From assembly GCA_964007475.1 (NCBI GenBank), contig OZ023273.1, forward strand, positions 104,468,485 to 104,532,484: a stretch of 64,000 nt of DNA. Reading direction: 5' to 3'. Shown piece after piece: positions 47,601-62,087 of the stretch. This DNA comes from Hybos culiciformis (lineage: Eukaryota > Arthropoda > Insecta > Diptera > Hybotidae). Each line of letters starts with the position of its first letter. The stretch's first letter is position 1. The notes under the pieces are model-generated. The model was not told the origin of the DNA. It saw only the letters and a program-made list of their open reading frames with translations, and did no database searches. A program made the position numbers and the translations under genes.

Positions 47601-50600
47601 AGTATAGGTTATATTATATAGTAAATTTAAGAAAAAATTTCAAGTTAAATTCATTATTTAATTAAGAATTTAATACATGTAGGAAAAATAAAAAAACTAG
47701 AACTCTCAATATTGACCAACGCTATGCATAGATTTTCATATAAAATAAATACCAAAATTTATATTTGGTTTTCAAATCAATGATATTATTATTATTAATA
47801 ATGTCAACATTAATATATAAATTTAGTGGATGACAAAAATATTCTATCGAAAGCATGTATAAATTGTATATATTTTTTGTTTGTTTGGTTATGTATTTTG
47901 CCGTTGTTAGTTTTTAATTAAAAACTTTAATAAACATAAATTTTTTAACCTTTTTGTTTTTTTTGCTTCACATTTTATTTGAACGTTTATTTTGCGAAAA
48001 TTTATCTAAAAAAAATTCTTGACAAACACAGGACTGAAAATGTTAGGTGTGTAGGAAGATTTTTAACATCAAGTGTATACAGAATAAAACTATTGATTTT
48101 CAAAAATTATGTACAGAGGGCAGTAATTATTATCCCTACATTAGAAATTAAATTTCGAAGTTAAGAAATTTTTGTCTATTCTTAGATCTTTTTAAGTCAT
48201 TAACATAGAATCCAGAAAAATTGGGTTTGATTTTGAAATTTCCAATAAAAAACATTTTTTTTTGCTCTCACTCACTTAATTTCAAGAAGTAGGTTTAGTA
48301 AACATTTTTTTTTTTATTTTTGATATTATAAATATGTTTTATTCTAAATTACTTCCGAAGTATTGATAGCTATATTTATATTTATTTAATAAAAATAAAC
48401 ATATAGAATAATAAATTTTCGATTTCTAATGAATTTATTTAATATTGACTTAATAGAAATGAATATAACTGTAATACTTAAGTGTGAATATAACTGTAAT
48501 ACTCAGAAATGGGAACTCTTGCACAAAAATACAAAAAAATTTAAATCAAGACTTTCTAATATTTTAAGTATATACAAAATCTATAGTATAATGATAGTGA
48601 GAAATCCGCATTACAATAATAATGATAAGTGGCGAAAACCCCGGATATTTAAAAAAAAAATAACTATGTACATGGGGAAAAAATTTTAGCACGACAAAAA
48701 AATTAATATAAAAATAGCAACAAAAAAAAAAATAGAAGGAAACAAACACAAAATTTAAAACTAATACACGTATCAAGTACATGTGAATTTAATTAAAAAA
48801 TATTATTCCAAAATAGATGACACGTTGTGTGTATTTTACGAAAATTTTTGCATCCTCTTTTAGAATGTATAAAATATATATTATTTTTTTTTATTAAAAA
48901 TATATATATAAATATATATTTATTTATTTATTTTTATTTTATCTCAAAAAAATTCCAATAATATACGTATTTGGATATAATAAAAATTTAGAGAAAATTC
49001 ATACTGTCGTCTGTATAGCTTTTTTGCCTCCTACATGCAGATATTTTATCAAAAAAAAAATTATTATTTTCCAATTTTTTTTATTTTTATGTTTTTTTTG
49101 AATATGTACGTCCATGCAAATATATAGGTTTTTTTTATAAGAATATAGTCAGATAGTTAGATATTGGGATGAAAAAAAAAATTAATTTTTTTTTAGGGTA
49201 TTCGGTAAAATATTCTTAAATCGATAATTTGACTTTCTTTGAAATATAGGTACTTATATATATAAAATTATCATCTAACAAAAAATCAATATCCTTTTGA
49301 TGTAAAGAGATAAGTTTCTTTTTTGTTTTTTTTTGTTGTTATTTAAATGCAATTCGACCTATAAAAAAGGAAATCAGTGTTTTGTTTGGGGATTTTATAT
49401 TTTATTAAAAGGAAAAAACTTTTGTATAAAATACAATTATTATTGAAATTAATTCCAAGGCTTTTATTATTTATTATCTGCTCAATTAAATAGAAAATTT
49501 AAGGAAATTAATGAAAAAAAAATATATAGAGTTTTATTTATGAGGATATTTTTTTAAGGATATAATTGATAAGCTCTTGTATATAACCATGCTTAAGATT
49601 TCTGTTGTAATGTTGAGGATCATGGGTTGTAAAAATTTGTTAGTAACGTTTTGAATGGTATAATCTGAAGAATATCTCTGGAACTGGAGGAAGCTTTAAA
49701 CTAATACCAAAAAATCACTCTGGTGTTAATATAATTTCGTTTCAAACAAACATTCTAGGCTAGCAAAGTATACTTAATCTGACTTTATTATTAAAACATA
49801 CTAACAGGAGTGAAATTATCTAAATTTTTGTCGTTTTCGAATTGCTTTTTATTTGTGCAAAATTTTGAAAAAAAAAAAATACTTAATAAAATATATTCTC
49901 TCTACAAATCTTTTAAATTTTTATTATTTTAATTAAAATTTATATATAATAATACCATGTTCAGATGATTTAAAGGTGGGGTTAAATTTTTACCAACACC
50001 AAAATACTATAAATAACTATTATTTTTAATGAAAATTAATGAATTTTATAAGAAGAATTATTGCCAGGAAAAAAAAATTATTTTTCACGAAAAATTATTA
50101 ATGATAATCTGTCTAGTATATAGTAGAATAACACTGTAAAATATAATAGCATATTGATATATATATATGCATACAAGTTTCTATAATATAAATTGTATAC
50201 TATTTTTGTGGTAAAATAGAATAGTTTCTATATAATTTTTTTTTGCTATGAAAAATAAAGTGTATCATTCATATTGTTGTGTTATTATTATTGTAATAAT
50301 TTCTGGTTCAATTAATATTATTTTGTTCATTATCTAAACAGAATTATAAAATATGACAAATAAGCACTTGTTTTTTTAATAAATGGTAAATTATATGGTG
50401 CCATGAAAATTATAAAAAAAAATTGTTCGTGTAAAAAAAAAAGAAATAATAAAAGTGAAAATTTTGAATCTAAATAATGTATGTATACATATAACTATTG
50501 TATGTATATGAAAATTTATTTAAAATTTCTTGAAATAACGCGGTAAGTTCTTTGTTCACCTATTTTTATATTAAATATTAGAAAGATCATGTTGGAAATA

Positions 50601-53356
50601 GTCTTCATCCCTGTATTAATTTCAGTGTATTTCAAATCACAGAAGTTTATGTCTTTTTTTTATGGAAAATATGTTTAGGTTTGTTTTATTTCGTATTAAA
50701 TTACGATAAAGTAATTGTATGTTGGATTTTATTATGAAATTGGAAATATATCACATGAAAAATCGAATTTTATAGACACTTCAAATATTAAATAAATTGT
50801 ATATATGACGTCATAACGAAACCAACCATTATTTTTAATTTCATTTTTTATTTTACGTAGGAATATATACCTACGTACTAAAAGTGTAAAATTTTCTTGG
50901 AAAATCAAAGCTTTCGCTTTTAAATTTTTATAAATTTAAACATGAAACCTTTTTTTTTTTATAAGTATATATTTTCCAAGATAATAATAATAAATTTGGA
51001 AAAATTTAATGTACCTGAAAAAAATAAATTTCAACTTTTTTTTTATATATACCTATTAAAAGAATTATCTTAATTAATTTTTTTATATTTTGAGAACACC
51101 CCCTTTCGTTTTTCGTATAAAAAAAAAAAAATTATATATATAAAGAGCTCAAAGAAATGATAATAAAAGAGGAACATTATTTTTGAAGAACTTCAAAGCT
51201 TTTTGTGTATATTTTAACGATTAAAAATTTATGAAAAAGCGGACGATGCAATTAAATGTTTTCAACAGAAAAAATAAATATATATCTATACATATATTTG
51301 ATAATTACAATTTAAAATTTTATCGCGGCGTAAATAAACATTAAATATGTAATATACTTTTTACCTCCAAAATTGTCATCATTTTGATAATAATTATTAA
51401 AATATTAATGTTGAAAATAATTTATATTATAGTTATTTTTCAAAGAAATAGTTTTTTGGGGTAAATAATTTTATGTATCTATTCAATTAAAAATAAATTG
51501 TTTAAAAAATAAGAGAGTTCTACCATTAGTTTTTCACACTACCAAGAACATATCTTTATAAATAAAAATTAAATGATGTTCGTTGGTAAGAGCATTACTT
51601 GGGGATGACTGGACCGATTTGGCTAATTTTTTTTTTTTTTGAATATTGTTAATATTACGAATAAAGTTTTTAGGGAAGGAAAATTAGAAAAGCTGCTCGT
51701 AAAATTGGAAATTTCGGAAAAAAGTCAATGCACTTTTTTTTACAGGATTTTTTTATGAATTGAAGACTATAACTCTTATGTTATTAAAGACTAGTCTATA
51801 GACCGAAGTAAAGTTCGCGCCGCGATCGAATACTAGAGAATGAAATCGACATTTAGATTTATGAAATATACAATTGTTATGTTACCAACATGTTGTACAA
51901 AGTCAAAATTAATCAATTTAAATTAGTTAATTTTACTAAATATTGTCAAATTGAACTGTTTTTCACAAAGGTGGCATAAAATGCAATAATTTTAAAAAGT
52001 GCAAACTTTGAAGATCTTTAGATAGGTATGTGTTCATGAGAGACCTTAGCGGTTTTTAGCCATGCTACAAGTAAATTCAGCTAACATGATTTTCAAAAAC
52101 ATAAATTTTTGTTATAAAAAATTTATTAACTAAAATTGAAAAATATCATTATGAATATTTTAAGCTGGTAAATATTCTCTTTCCGTCTAATAAAAAAACA
52201 CAAATTTTCGCAAAAAAAATAAATAAATTTTCGTATAAAAGCCGTCTTAAAAAGAAAACCAAAAAACCGCGAATTATTCAGACGAAATATAAAAAAAAAA
52301 ATAAAAAAATTTTTGATTATAGAAAAATAGATTTAATTAATAAGGTGGTTAAACTCAGAAAAGAAAAACTTATTTTGATGTGGCTCTGAAAGTTAAAATT
52401 TTTTAATAATTAAAAAAAAAAATACACTTTCATCTTTATGGAAAATTCGAAGTTTCCTTCAACGTACCTTTTTCTAATTGCTTTGTGTTTTTGGTTTATT
52501 TTTTTTTAAGGTTTTTCTCCGGTTTTTATTTTTTTGTTTATTTTTTTTTTTCCATTATCACGATAAAAGGTATTTTTTTTTTTGAAGTTTTCCTGACTCA
52601 TTTAAATGATTTTTTATGTTGGTTTATATAATTTTTTTTTTCTCTCTATATTTTCGAAAGAAAAACCTTGAATTTCACATTTATGTATCTTTTTTTTTTT
52701 TTTCTTTTATATTAATGACATGAAAAAATAAAAAATTAGAAATTTTCCTTGGATTTGGTTTTTATTTTAAAAGAAGATTTTATTTATAAAAAAAAATTGT
52801 GTGTTTTTATTATTATTATTTTTTTTTCCCCGGTTTTGAAAACCTTGTACAGAAATGATAATTATTCTGCTTTACTGGGTGACATAAAAAAAATAAAAAA
52901 ACTGTCATTGAAATAAGGCAGTTAGAAAAAATACAAAAAAGGAAATGGTTAAGAAAAAGACAAAAATTCCTAAAATTTTGCCTTTACATTATAAATTTTA
53001 TGTTGAGCTCATTTTACTTACACACAATAGGTTTTGCAGAGGCTTAAAAAAAAATTTTCCTTGGGAGAAAATATTTTCTTTTGTTTTGTTAAAAAGTATA
53101 AAAATGTTTAACAAAATTATAATAATTCATAAGAAAATTTGAAAATATTTAATCATTTCTGAAATTAGATACTTCCTTCAATTATTTTCCTTAGTTGTAA
53201 TCGTGTTAGTCTCCCAAAATATCTAAACTGAAAAAAGAATTTTTTATTGTTTTCCATGCATCATTAAAATTGTTTGTGTAGCTGCAGAACAAGTGGTAGT
53301 ATCGTTTAAGAACAATTCAGATTGTTAATATTGATGATCTGAAAAGTTAAAGAGTA
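41606..53356. other. Very long AT-rich non-coding stretch
   Basis: No gene is recognisable over more than 11 kb. Visible structure is limited to short tandem duplications, a small hairpin at 43162-43178 (TTGTGGT / ACCACAA), microsatellites (AT-type about 43245-43262, AAT-type about 46824-46842) and many A/T runs. The duplications are AATTGTTCTAATAT at 41737-41764, TTGTGAAAATATGCTCTTTA plus GCT at 44823-44845 and 44850-44872, and GAATATAACTGTAATACT at 48461-48478 and 48486-48503. All open frames have AT-driven composition. Confidence 0.6.
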
Positions 53357-53765
53357 AACTGAAAAAACGTAAATAGCTCCTCCCGCAGCTATAATTACTG
53401 TACAACTATGCATATAGGTCAAATCGAACTAGTGAATGACGTTAGCAAAATTTGCTGTTTGTTATATCAAGAAAAAATTAGTAATACTTTTATTTTTTAA
53501 TATATCTATTCAAATGATTATAGCTATGGCAATATTTGTCAAAAAAATTTCACAAACTCGTACTGCCAAAAAAAAACAATTAATATTATAAGTTTCGATT
53601 AGCAAATTTTGCTACATTACATTTGAAATACCCTTTTATTCAAATTATAATATATTTAATATTAATTGCAAGATTTTTAGCAGGTGCAGCCAGAAAATAA
53701 CGTAGTTTTAGTTGTAATCTTTCTGCTACATTTTATAGATGATTTTCTGCAAAATATTTTCAGTG
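53357..53765 (+). mobile_element. MITE-like family, copy A
   Basis: The ends are AACTGAAAAAAC and TTTTCAGTG, a short imperfect inverted repeat. The interior shares with copies B and C, in order, a CCCGCAGCTAT hairpin-like start, GAACTAGTGAATGACGTTAG, ATATATCTATTCAAATGATT, GCAATATTTGTCA and CAAGATTTTTAGCAG. About 409 bp. There is no coding frame. Confidence 0.6.
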
Positions 53766-54255
53766 TTTAAGTGAATTGAAACGATATATTTATAATATCT
53801 ATTATATGCAACTAATTGAACTGAAATAAAAAAGTTAAAATTATGTTGTTTAGAAATAAAAATTATGAGAGATTAAATTTCTAATAATACCTTATTTTTA
53901 ATTCCAATTAAATTGTATTAAAAAAACTTTCCATAAATTTTTAATATGATTATGTGGATAGAAAAGACCTCTAAATACATTTTATTATTTCAATTTGGTC
54001 GAGATGCGTCCTCATTATTTATAAAAGAAAAAAGTAAAAAAAAAAACAAAACAGAAAAAAGCTCTTAATAATTGTATAACAATTTTTTATTTTTTTTTTT
54101 AATTTTCCGTCTATTTAAGTCCTGGTATTAAATTGAAGTGCGTTTGCTTTTTTCTTGTTAATCTTAATTACATAATTTTTTTTTTTCATTCAATAATTCT
54201 TTGTTATAAAAGTTGTTTTTAATATTTTAGCAAACATTTTGAATTGAAATGAATG
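53766..54255. other. AT-rich non-coding stretch
   Basis: Nothing is recognisable between the two members of the repeat family. Confidence 0.6.
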
Positions 54256-54370
54256 AAAAAACTCAAAGCTACGGTAGCTATACTTTCTGTGCATTTTTAG
54301 CTATATTTCAAATGGAATTAGTGGATGACTTTATAGACAAATTTTCTATTTGTCATAGCAAAGAATAAAG
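54256..54370 (+). repeat. MITE-like family, 5' fragment
   Basis: TGAAAAAACTCAAAGCTACG, then GTAGCTATACTTTCTGTGCA, then ATTAGTGGATGACTTTATAG and TTTGTCATAGCAAAGAATAA match the first third of copies B and C. The remainder is missing or too decayed to recognise. Confidence 0.55.
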
Positions 54371-57300
54371 AATTTTTTTGTTTTAAACTCTCAAAGAACA
54401 CAAATTTTTGCAAAAACAAAAAATGTCGAGTTTGTAATTATTTCGAACAATTTAATACAAATTCAAACCATTCTAATGTTCATTTTTCTCAACAATTCTA
54501 AGGGAAAATTAGTATAAAATGCAACTGTGTGTATCATAATCGTGAAATTGCATTAAAGAACTCATGATGGTAGAGAAAATCTTTAAATGTTTATAAGTTT
54601 AACATGAGTTGCCATAAAATTCATATAAATTTTATACTTTTATACAATATTTGTTCTTAATAATATCCTTATTCTGAAGGGAAAATTTCATTTCCTACTG
54701 TTTTATTATTATTAATCTGGAAGAAAAAATAAAAAAAAATATAAAACGCACTGTAAATTCTGCAGCTGTATAAAGAATTAAATTTTGCGAAAATTTATAA
54801 GAGTATCTTAAAATGCATTTCTGTTTTGTTTTTTTTTTTTTGTTTTTTTTTTGTTCTAACTATATTTTAAAATAAAATATTATTAAAATTGGTAAAAAGA
54901 AAAGTAGAGAAAAAATTTTCCCATATTCTAAGAAGGCACAAAATAAAATAATATATGCTGTGCATCGAATCTTGTTATTTTAAAAATAATATTTTCTTTT
55001 TCTTTTTTAATTTTCATAAATTATGTATTCAATATGAATATTATTTTCGGAATAGTACATTTAATAACAGTAATATTGGTGATGTACATTTATACATTAT
55101 GTCAGTAGAACTTGATTCTAGAATTGATTTAACTTTGCGAACCCTCTAGACTTGCTAGCTGCTAGCAGATAGGACTTAAATTATTATTCAAATCAAAATA
55201 CTCGACTTTTCTGATTTAAACAGAAGAAAAAAGATTGAAATCTTTCTAGAGCGATAATGGGAGACTCTATGGGTTAATCGTACCAATAATAATCAATGTA
55301 GGAGGAGTTATTTTTTAAAACATGTTAAGCTGCATAAGCTCTTAAAATACTTATTTTAAATATTTACAAATTAATAAATTTAATTTACAAATAAATAAAT
55401 AATTTTTCAGAGAAAGATTATCTTTTATTTCAAATATTTAATAATAAAAAATATATATATATTTTTTAGTCTCAATATTAATTTTAATTTATAATAAATA
55501 GTTTTCGAAGTTAGATCAACTATTAAGATTATAACGTTATTTATGAAAACCTCATATAAATATTAAAATGTATAAAAAAATATATGTACCGTCGGTTGTA
55601 TTCCTATTTGTCTGAACACTCTAAACGACTGAAATTTGAAGTCGGTGAAAACTTGCAAATAGTCATTCGAAAATTAGATTTATTAATTGAAAGGTCTTTG
55701 AACAGCTTTCAAATAGAGATTGTAGATGATTTCACGTTAACTGGTTGTACTACATACTTTTAATCAAATATAAAAGATTATATATAAATCAGAAATAATT
55801 AGAAAGTATGAAATGTTGTTGTTGAAAGTACTAAATGTTATTATAAATTTTGTTCGCAGAAATGAGATACACTATTATGTTCATCTTCCTTTTATATATA
55901 GAAATCATTGGTGAATGGGTCGCATAGAAATTATATAGGTAATTATATAAAATAAAATATAAAGTATTAAAGTTTGATAAATTTTGAGACATTGGGGAAA
56001 TTATAAGTTTATATGTTGATAACACAACAAAATGTCGTTTTGTATTTTATCCAGAAAAAACTCGAAAATCGTATCATAGTTTTTGAACATATAAGAATCC
56101 AACCGATACGATGTATTAAGTATATATATAATATATTTTAATTTTTTTTCTTCATTCACTTTAATATTACGATATTTACATGGTACTTTTACTGGTAAAA
56201 TAGAGTAGGTAACTATAAAATGAATATTGTAAGTAAATAAATAATAATAAAAATATATAGAAAATATGTGTATATGTATATATTATGCATTCCATCCATA
56301 CTACCTACTTTATATAGTTATTATTCTAAGTGAATTCTTGAGAAAGAATAAAAAAAAACTATATATTATTATAAATATATTTTTATATATAATTTTTTTT
56401 TTTTTGTATTTTATTTAACATATAAAAAATTATTGTTTCGAGTATCGTACAAAAGTAGAGTAGAAAGTGCATAAAAAAAATGAAATATCACTTCACAATA
56501 AAAATGAAAATAATCATAAATATAGTGAGTCGTTTGTATGTACATGTACATAAAAGAAGAAGTTTGTTTTTTTTTGTTTTTTTTTTATTTTGAAAATGCA
56601 TTAAAATTTTTTTTCTTCTTTTTATTTATTTTTTTTCTTCTGTAAAATGAAATGATAATCTACAAAATTGTATTATTCTGAAGTAAAAATGATTAAATTC
56701 TTTATTTATTTATTTTTTTTTAAATACAAATTTAAAAAAAAAAAATATGAACATGGATTAAAATAAAAATGAATTCAAAGTAAAATGCAGAAAAAAAAAA
56801 TAAATAAGTGCTTCTAAATAAATTAAATATTTCTGTATATTTTTATATATTTTTGTTATGGCCAACCAACGAACAAGAAAAAAAAACCATCTTTTAACTA
56901 TATATGGTATCTATGATGGGATAACAACTACCTAACAACAAAAGAGTTATGTTGACAAAAAAAAAAGAAATTTTTTTTTTTAATATTTTTTTTAATAATA
57001 ACAACATTATTGCACAACATTATTATTAAATACTCAGTAACTGGCTGAAAAGTATTAGAGCTTCATAAAGCTCCTTATGATTATGGCTTCTGTGAACTGT
57101 AAATATACTTTCTACTTAATTCTATTTTTTTTTTTAAATTTTTTTGTTACATACTTGTACATGCTAAAGTATTTTTTTCTTTTTTAGTTGAATTGTATCA
57201 TAACAAGGATATTTTATACATTATTAATAATAATAATTAAATGAATTCCAAGAGATTATTATTATTATTAGCGAATTTATATGAATGAAGCTTTATTATT

Positions 57301-60163
57301 CTGTCTTATGCGAAAAATTCGTTTCTTTATTTTCCTAAGATTGGCTTCAAAATAATTTTTAAAATCAATCCAATAATGAATATAAAATTTAAGTTTGATA
57401 TAAAAATGGAATGTGTAATAATCTGTCAAAATTTGTCTAGATTTTTGAATTCTTTAAAATATGACAACCAAAAGATTCTATATAAGGCATTTTTAATATA
57501 CATATATAGACATTTTAATCAACATTCCAATTTTCCATATTATTATATAGAAAAAAATTTATTTAATATCATTTTTTCTGTATTTTTATATTTTAGACGC
57601 GGGCAAAATTCACTTTGGCATAACACAAGAATTTTATTTTGAAATTTTATTTAAATTTCACGAAATTTCAAAGTCTTATTTTGAAACCAAAAAAAAGAAT
57701 ATAAGGACAGCAGACAGAGATAAAGAGAATTTTATTTTTATTTTTTTGTGGGAAGAAAATTTTTGATTGGAATTTATCAAAGGATGATATTATTTAAAAT
57801 GATTTATTTTATGATTATTTTTTATTTTTTTTTTTCACATCTATGTTATCTTAATATTTTTTTTTTATTTATGTATAATTTTTTTTTTTAATACTGGTCT
57901 TTTGAAATATGGGAAGAATTTTCAAATTATTTCATTTTTCAATCTCATAAAATTTCAATAAAAAAAAACGAAGAAATTTGTTTTCTATTTCAAAGGAAAA
58001 AAAAAATATAGTTATATGTATATTATGTTCTATATATATTAAATGTATATATTTGAAAAAAAAAAAAAAACTTTCAAAAAATTATTCTAAGATATAATAT
58101 TATTAACAAAGTTTTCTTTATTTTATTTTTTTTTATTTTCAATTTTTTTTTTGGGTTCAGGGAAAATAAAGAAGAATTTTCAATGTCGGCATATTTTCAA
58201 TATTAAAAATGTCTATTGGAATTTTTCTTCCTTAAGTTTTTATTTTATTTAATTTTTTTGTTTTTTTTTTTGGAATCACAAAGAGATACAATAAAGTTTT
58301 ATATATTTTATTTTATATATATTTTTTATTTTTCTTCTTTTTGTTCAAGCAATATCAATATTCGAAAAGCTTAGAATAATAAATATTCAAAGGATCATAA
58401 TATATTTTAGTCCTTTTTTACTTAATGGCCCATAAAAACATGATTGACAATCCTTTTTTCCTCATCTTCTCTTCATATATTTTCATATATTTTTCTGTGT
58501 GTTGTTGTTATATTGGAACAGAATTTTGAATATATGGACCTACTTTGTATTACTTTAAAAAAAAAAAAGTTCTCAATAAAGTTCAAATCCATAAAAGAAC
58601 ATTACATACAACATAAAATTTAACATACAGTATGAGTTTTTTTTGGTTTTTATGTGTTAAGGACAAAATGATATTTATCCTTTATTTTTATGTGTGGCGT
58701 AAAAAAAATAAAATTATATAAAAAAAACCGTGTCAGGATATACATATTTAGTAATGTGGGTTGTTTTTCTCGACTTTCTGAGTTTGTTATACACAAGCAC
58801 ATAAAAATGTAGTAAGTTTTTTTTTTTTTTTTCAAAATTATACATATTAAATAGTTTATTGAATTAAATCAAAGGGTTAATAATTTAATGGTAAATTATT
58901 TGTAAAAGAAGGAAGGATGAAAAATTCCATTGCGTTTTTAAAAAAAAAAAAAAATCAAGAAATTTTTTATCGAATAAAAAAAAGATTAATATAAAAATAG
59001 CAATGTAATGAAAATTTAAGAGAAATATTTTAAAAAGCAATTATATTTAAATATTTTAAATTTTTCCAAAGACATTTTTTTAATTTTATTCAAAGCAATT
59101 TAAATTTTACTTTTTTTTTATAAAGATATTCAATTTATTTTAAATCAATGCCTCTGTGTAGTGCGCACACGATATGCATGCAACATGAAAAATGCATTAC
59201 CAATTGCGATTGCAATTTTAAATAATGGGTTTAATTTATTTTTCTCTTTACTAAAAATACCTTCAACGCATTAATTTTATGTGCGCCATGAAATTGTGAA
59301 TAGAAATTCAATCTTATAATTGGCCTGAATTAATTTTCTTTTATAAATTATATTTTTTAGATGGAAATTAAATCTATTGTTTGTAATTTCGTTTTGATAT
59401 TCATTTAACAATTTTCTAGCTTTGTGATCCTTTTTGTATATGGCTATATAATCTGTACTGTATGCTGCCACTATGACTTTTCGTATATTACATCTCGATA
59501 TGTTGTGGCGTTTTGGGAAATTTCTTGGCATGTCAGTTGTATAATTAAGAAATAATTATGAAGTATTTTGTGATTTATTTAAATATCTAAAAGATCATTT
59601 TTATGTTTTCTTATCGATTTATTAAAATATTTCTAATAGATATTGGATATAGATTGAATTCATATAAATTTGTATATTTAAAATCTGAATTCATAAAGAA
59701 CAAATGATTGGAAACTAAGTACTTTCATTAATTTTTTATTAAATTTATTATTCAAATATACATAATATATTTTGTGTGGTAGATGAGTTTGACATTAATA
59801 TACGCATTGGTTAGCAAAGAAATTCTTTATCATTTTCAAAATTTTCGTTCTTATATTTCATGTTATTAAAATCAGAACTATATTATGAAAATTTTCTTAT
59901 AGATATAGGTCAATTAAAATTGAAAATGAAATCTCTACAGACGAGTATATTTAAGGAAAAAATAAAATTTCGCATTACAAAGTTTTGTGTTGGGATTGGA
60001 ATATGAACTACTGTATATTGCAATAATCATAATTAATTTGATTGAATAGAAAATTTCTTACTAAAATTTAAACCATATTTTAGTTTAAACTATAGCTGGG
60101 TGTTAGAAGCCAAATGTTATGTAAACAATTTATTTAGAGAATCTAGCAATGATGTATTATGTA
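54371..60163. other. AT-rich non-coding stretch
   Basis: No certain gene. One minus-strand frame of 84 codons at 59277-59531 has a more mixed composition than the rest and is noted under findings. Otherwise there are A/T runs and short repeats. Confidence 0.55.
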
Positions 60164-60488
60164 CAGTGAAAAAACACATTGCTGCCGCAGCTATAATGTC
60201 CGTATATTAGAATAAATTGAACTAGTGGATGACTTTAGCAAGATTAGATATTTTTGTCATAGCATAAGAAAAAATAGCTCATACTTTTACTTTATAGTAT
60301 ATCTGTTCATTATGATTAAGATTAGCAATATAAGATATAAAAAATTCAGAAGATCATCTTATTGTCCTGTAGGAAAAATAAAAGCTATTATTTTGGTGAT
60401 TGTTAGTAATAAATGCAAGATTTTAAACAAATACCTACCTACTTCCAGAAAATAACCACCACTGTTTTGTATATTTTTAATTTCAGTG
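60164..60488 (+). mobile_element. MITE-like family, copy B
   Basis: The copy starts CAGTGAAAAAAC directly after TA (60162-60163) and ends AATTTCAGTG. It contains GCTGCCGCAGCTAT, GAACTAGTGGATGACTTTAG, TTTTGTCATAGCA and TTAGCAATATAAG in the family order. It is shorter than A and C (about 325 bp) because of internal loss. The 76-codon frame at 60225-60455 is incidental. Confidence 0.6.
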
Positions 60489-60822
60489 AACCTATTTTAG
60501 AGGTTTTCTATTTTTAATTTGACTTTCTTGTCATATTAATAAGTAAAAGTAAAGTAAGTCAGAAATGGATATGTCTAAAAAAAACAAATAATAGATAATT
60601 GATTACCGAAAAAAAACATATAAATCTAGATTGACAAATATTTTCTAACTTATAAAGTTGTATTTTTTTTTATTTATTTATTGTAGGTACTTGACACTTA
60701 ACTTTCTACACTTAACCTTTACTTAAAACCATTTTATTGAAAATAAATATATATTTTTTTCTCTTTTACATAATCTTTATTAAGTTGTTCCCTGAATTCA
60801 ATAATATATAAATGTATATGTA
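60489..60822. other. AT-rich spacer between MITE copies B and C
   Basis: No feature is visible. The spacer is about 330 bases. Confidence 0.6.
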
Positions 60823-61220
60823 CACTGAAAAAACAGATAGCTGCGGCAGTTATTTTTTCTGTATATTTTTTGTTACTATGTAAGCTGTTCAAAAACTACT
60901 GGTTGACGTTACCAAAATTTACAATTTTTCATAGCAAGGAAAAATAGCTAAAAGTTTGACTTTTAATTATCTCTGTTCTTATGATTATAGCAATATTTGT
61001 CATAAAAGTTTCAGAAATTCATATTCTTCAAAAATATTTTTTGTTATTCATTTTGCTCTAGAAAAAATAATAAAAACTAGCAAATTTTTCTAAAATTATT
61101 GCTTTATATTTTTGGACAAGTTTATTATATATTTAATAATAAATCCAAGATTTTGAGTATATACTGTCAGAAAATATTGCAACTATCGTTATAACTTTAT
61201 AGCTAATTTTTCTTTCAGTG
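60823..61220 (+). mobile_element. MITE-like family, copy C (best preserved)
   Basis: The ends are CACTGAAAAAAC and TTTCTTTCAGTG with TA on both outer sides (60821-60822 and 61221-61222), as expected for a TA-duplicating Tc1/mariner-type MITE. Inside, ATAGCTGCGGCAGTTAT forms a near-palindrome. It is followed by TACTGGTTGACGTTACCAAA, TTTTTCATAGCAAGGAAAAA and ATGATTATAGCAATATTTGT. No protein is encoded. Confidence 0.65.
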
Positions 61221-61222
61221 TA

Positions 61223-62087
61223 TTTGTGTTGAAAAAGCGGAAAATTCAAATTATATCTTATTTTTCCATATATAAATATTTTGTTATGGAAATATATATA
61301 TTTTTTATTTTATTTTCTTTTTATATTCTATCTTAAAGTTCAATAAATTTGATTTGTTGAAATTTTTCTCATTTTTGGTTTTATTATATTTATTTATTTT
61401 TTTGTTTTTCCAATTCTTTGGAAAACAATAATTTTCCCAATTTTTTTTTTGTTGTTTTCTTCTTGTTATTATTATTGTTACAAATAAAACCTAAATTCAT
61501 TATGATAATAGAAAAAAAAAACACAGAAAAGAAAAATCAAAATCAATAATAATTTTCAGATGTTGTTTTTTCTCTTTTTTTTTTTAGGATTTTGATGGGG
61601 AAAAAAGGGCAAAAAAAATTTAATTTTTTTTTATTTTTACATTCATTTTTCTCTTAAGTTTTCCTTATAATTTTTTTTTTTTTGTTATTTTTGTATTTAA
61701 GGAAATTTTACTCAATTATTTATTAATGTTTTGCAATAATTATTCATTTACAGTTTACCTTCATTAGTAATAAGGAAAAATTGTAAATAAACCGTAATAT
61801 TTTATTTTATTATCCCTCATTTAGTAAAATGAATATAATCATTAAAAAAAATAATTCTTTTATTTTTTTTTTTATTTTTTTTTTCCTTCTTTCCTTAATT
61901 TTCTTATTTTGTATTTTTCTTCTTTTTTTTTTTTATAAAATAAAACTTAATAGCAACAAATTATTCATAGAGAGACGGCAACCAAATCAAAGATTAAAAT
62001 TGTGTTTGTTTTGTTTTCTTCTTCTAGAAATAAGTGGGTATACATTTATGCGAAATAAAATTATTGTGAACAACACTTTGTTATGAC
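61223..62087. other. AT-rich non-coding stretch
   Basis: This is T-rich with long homopolymers. The 85-codon Phe-rich frame at 61829-62086 is a product of these tracts and is not called. Confidence 0.6.

Noticed and set aside
60225..60455. 76-codon frame in MITE copy B
   Set aside because: It is not open in copies A or C, which share the same DNA ancestry.
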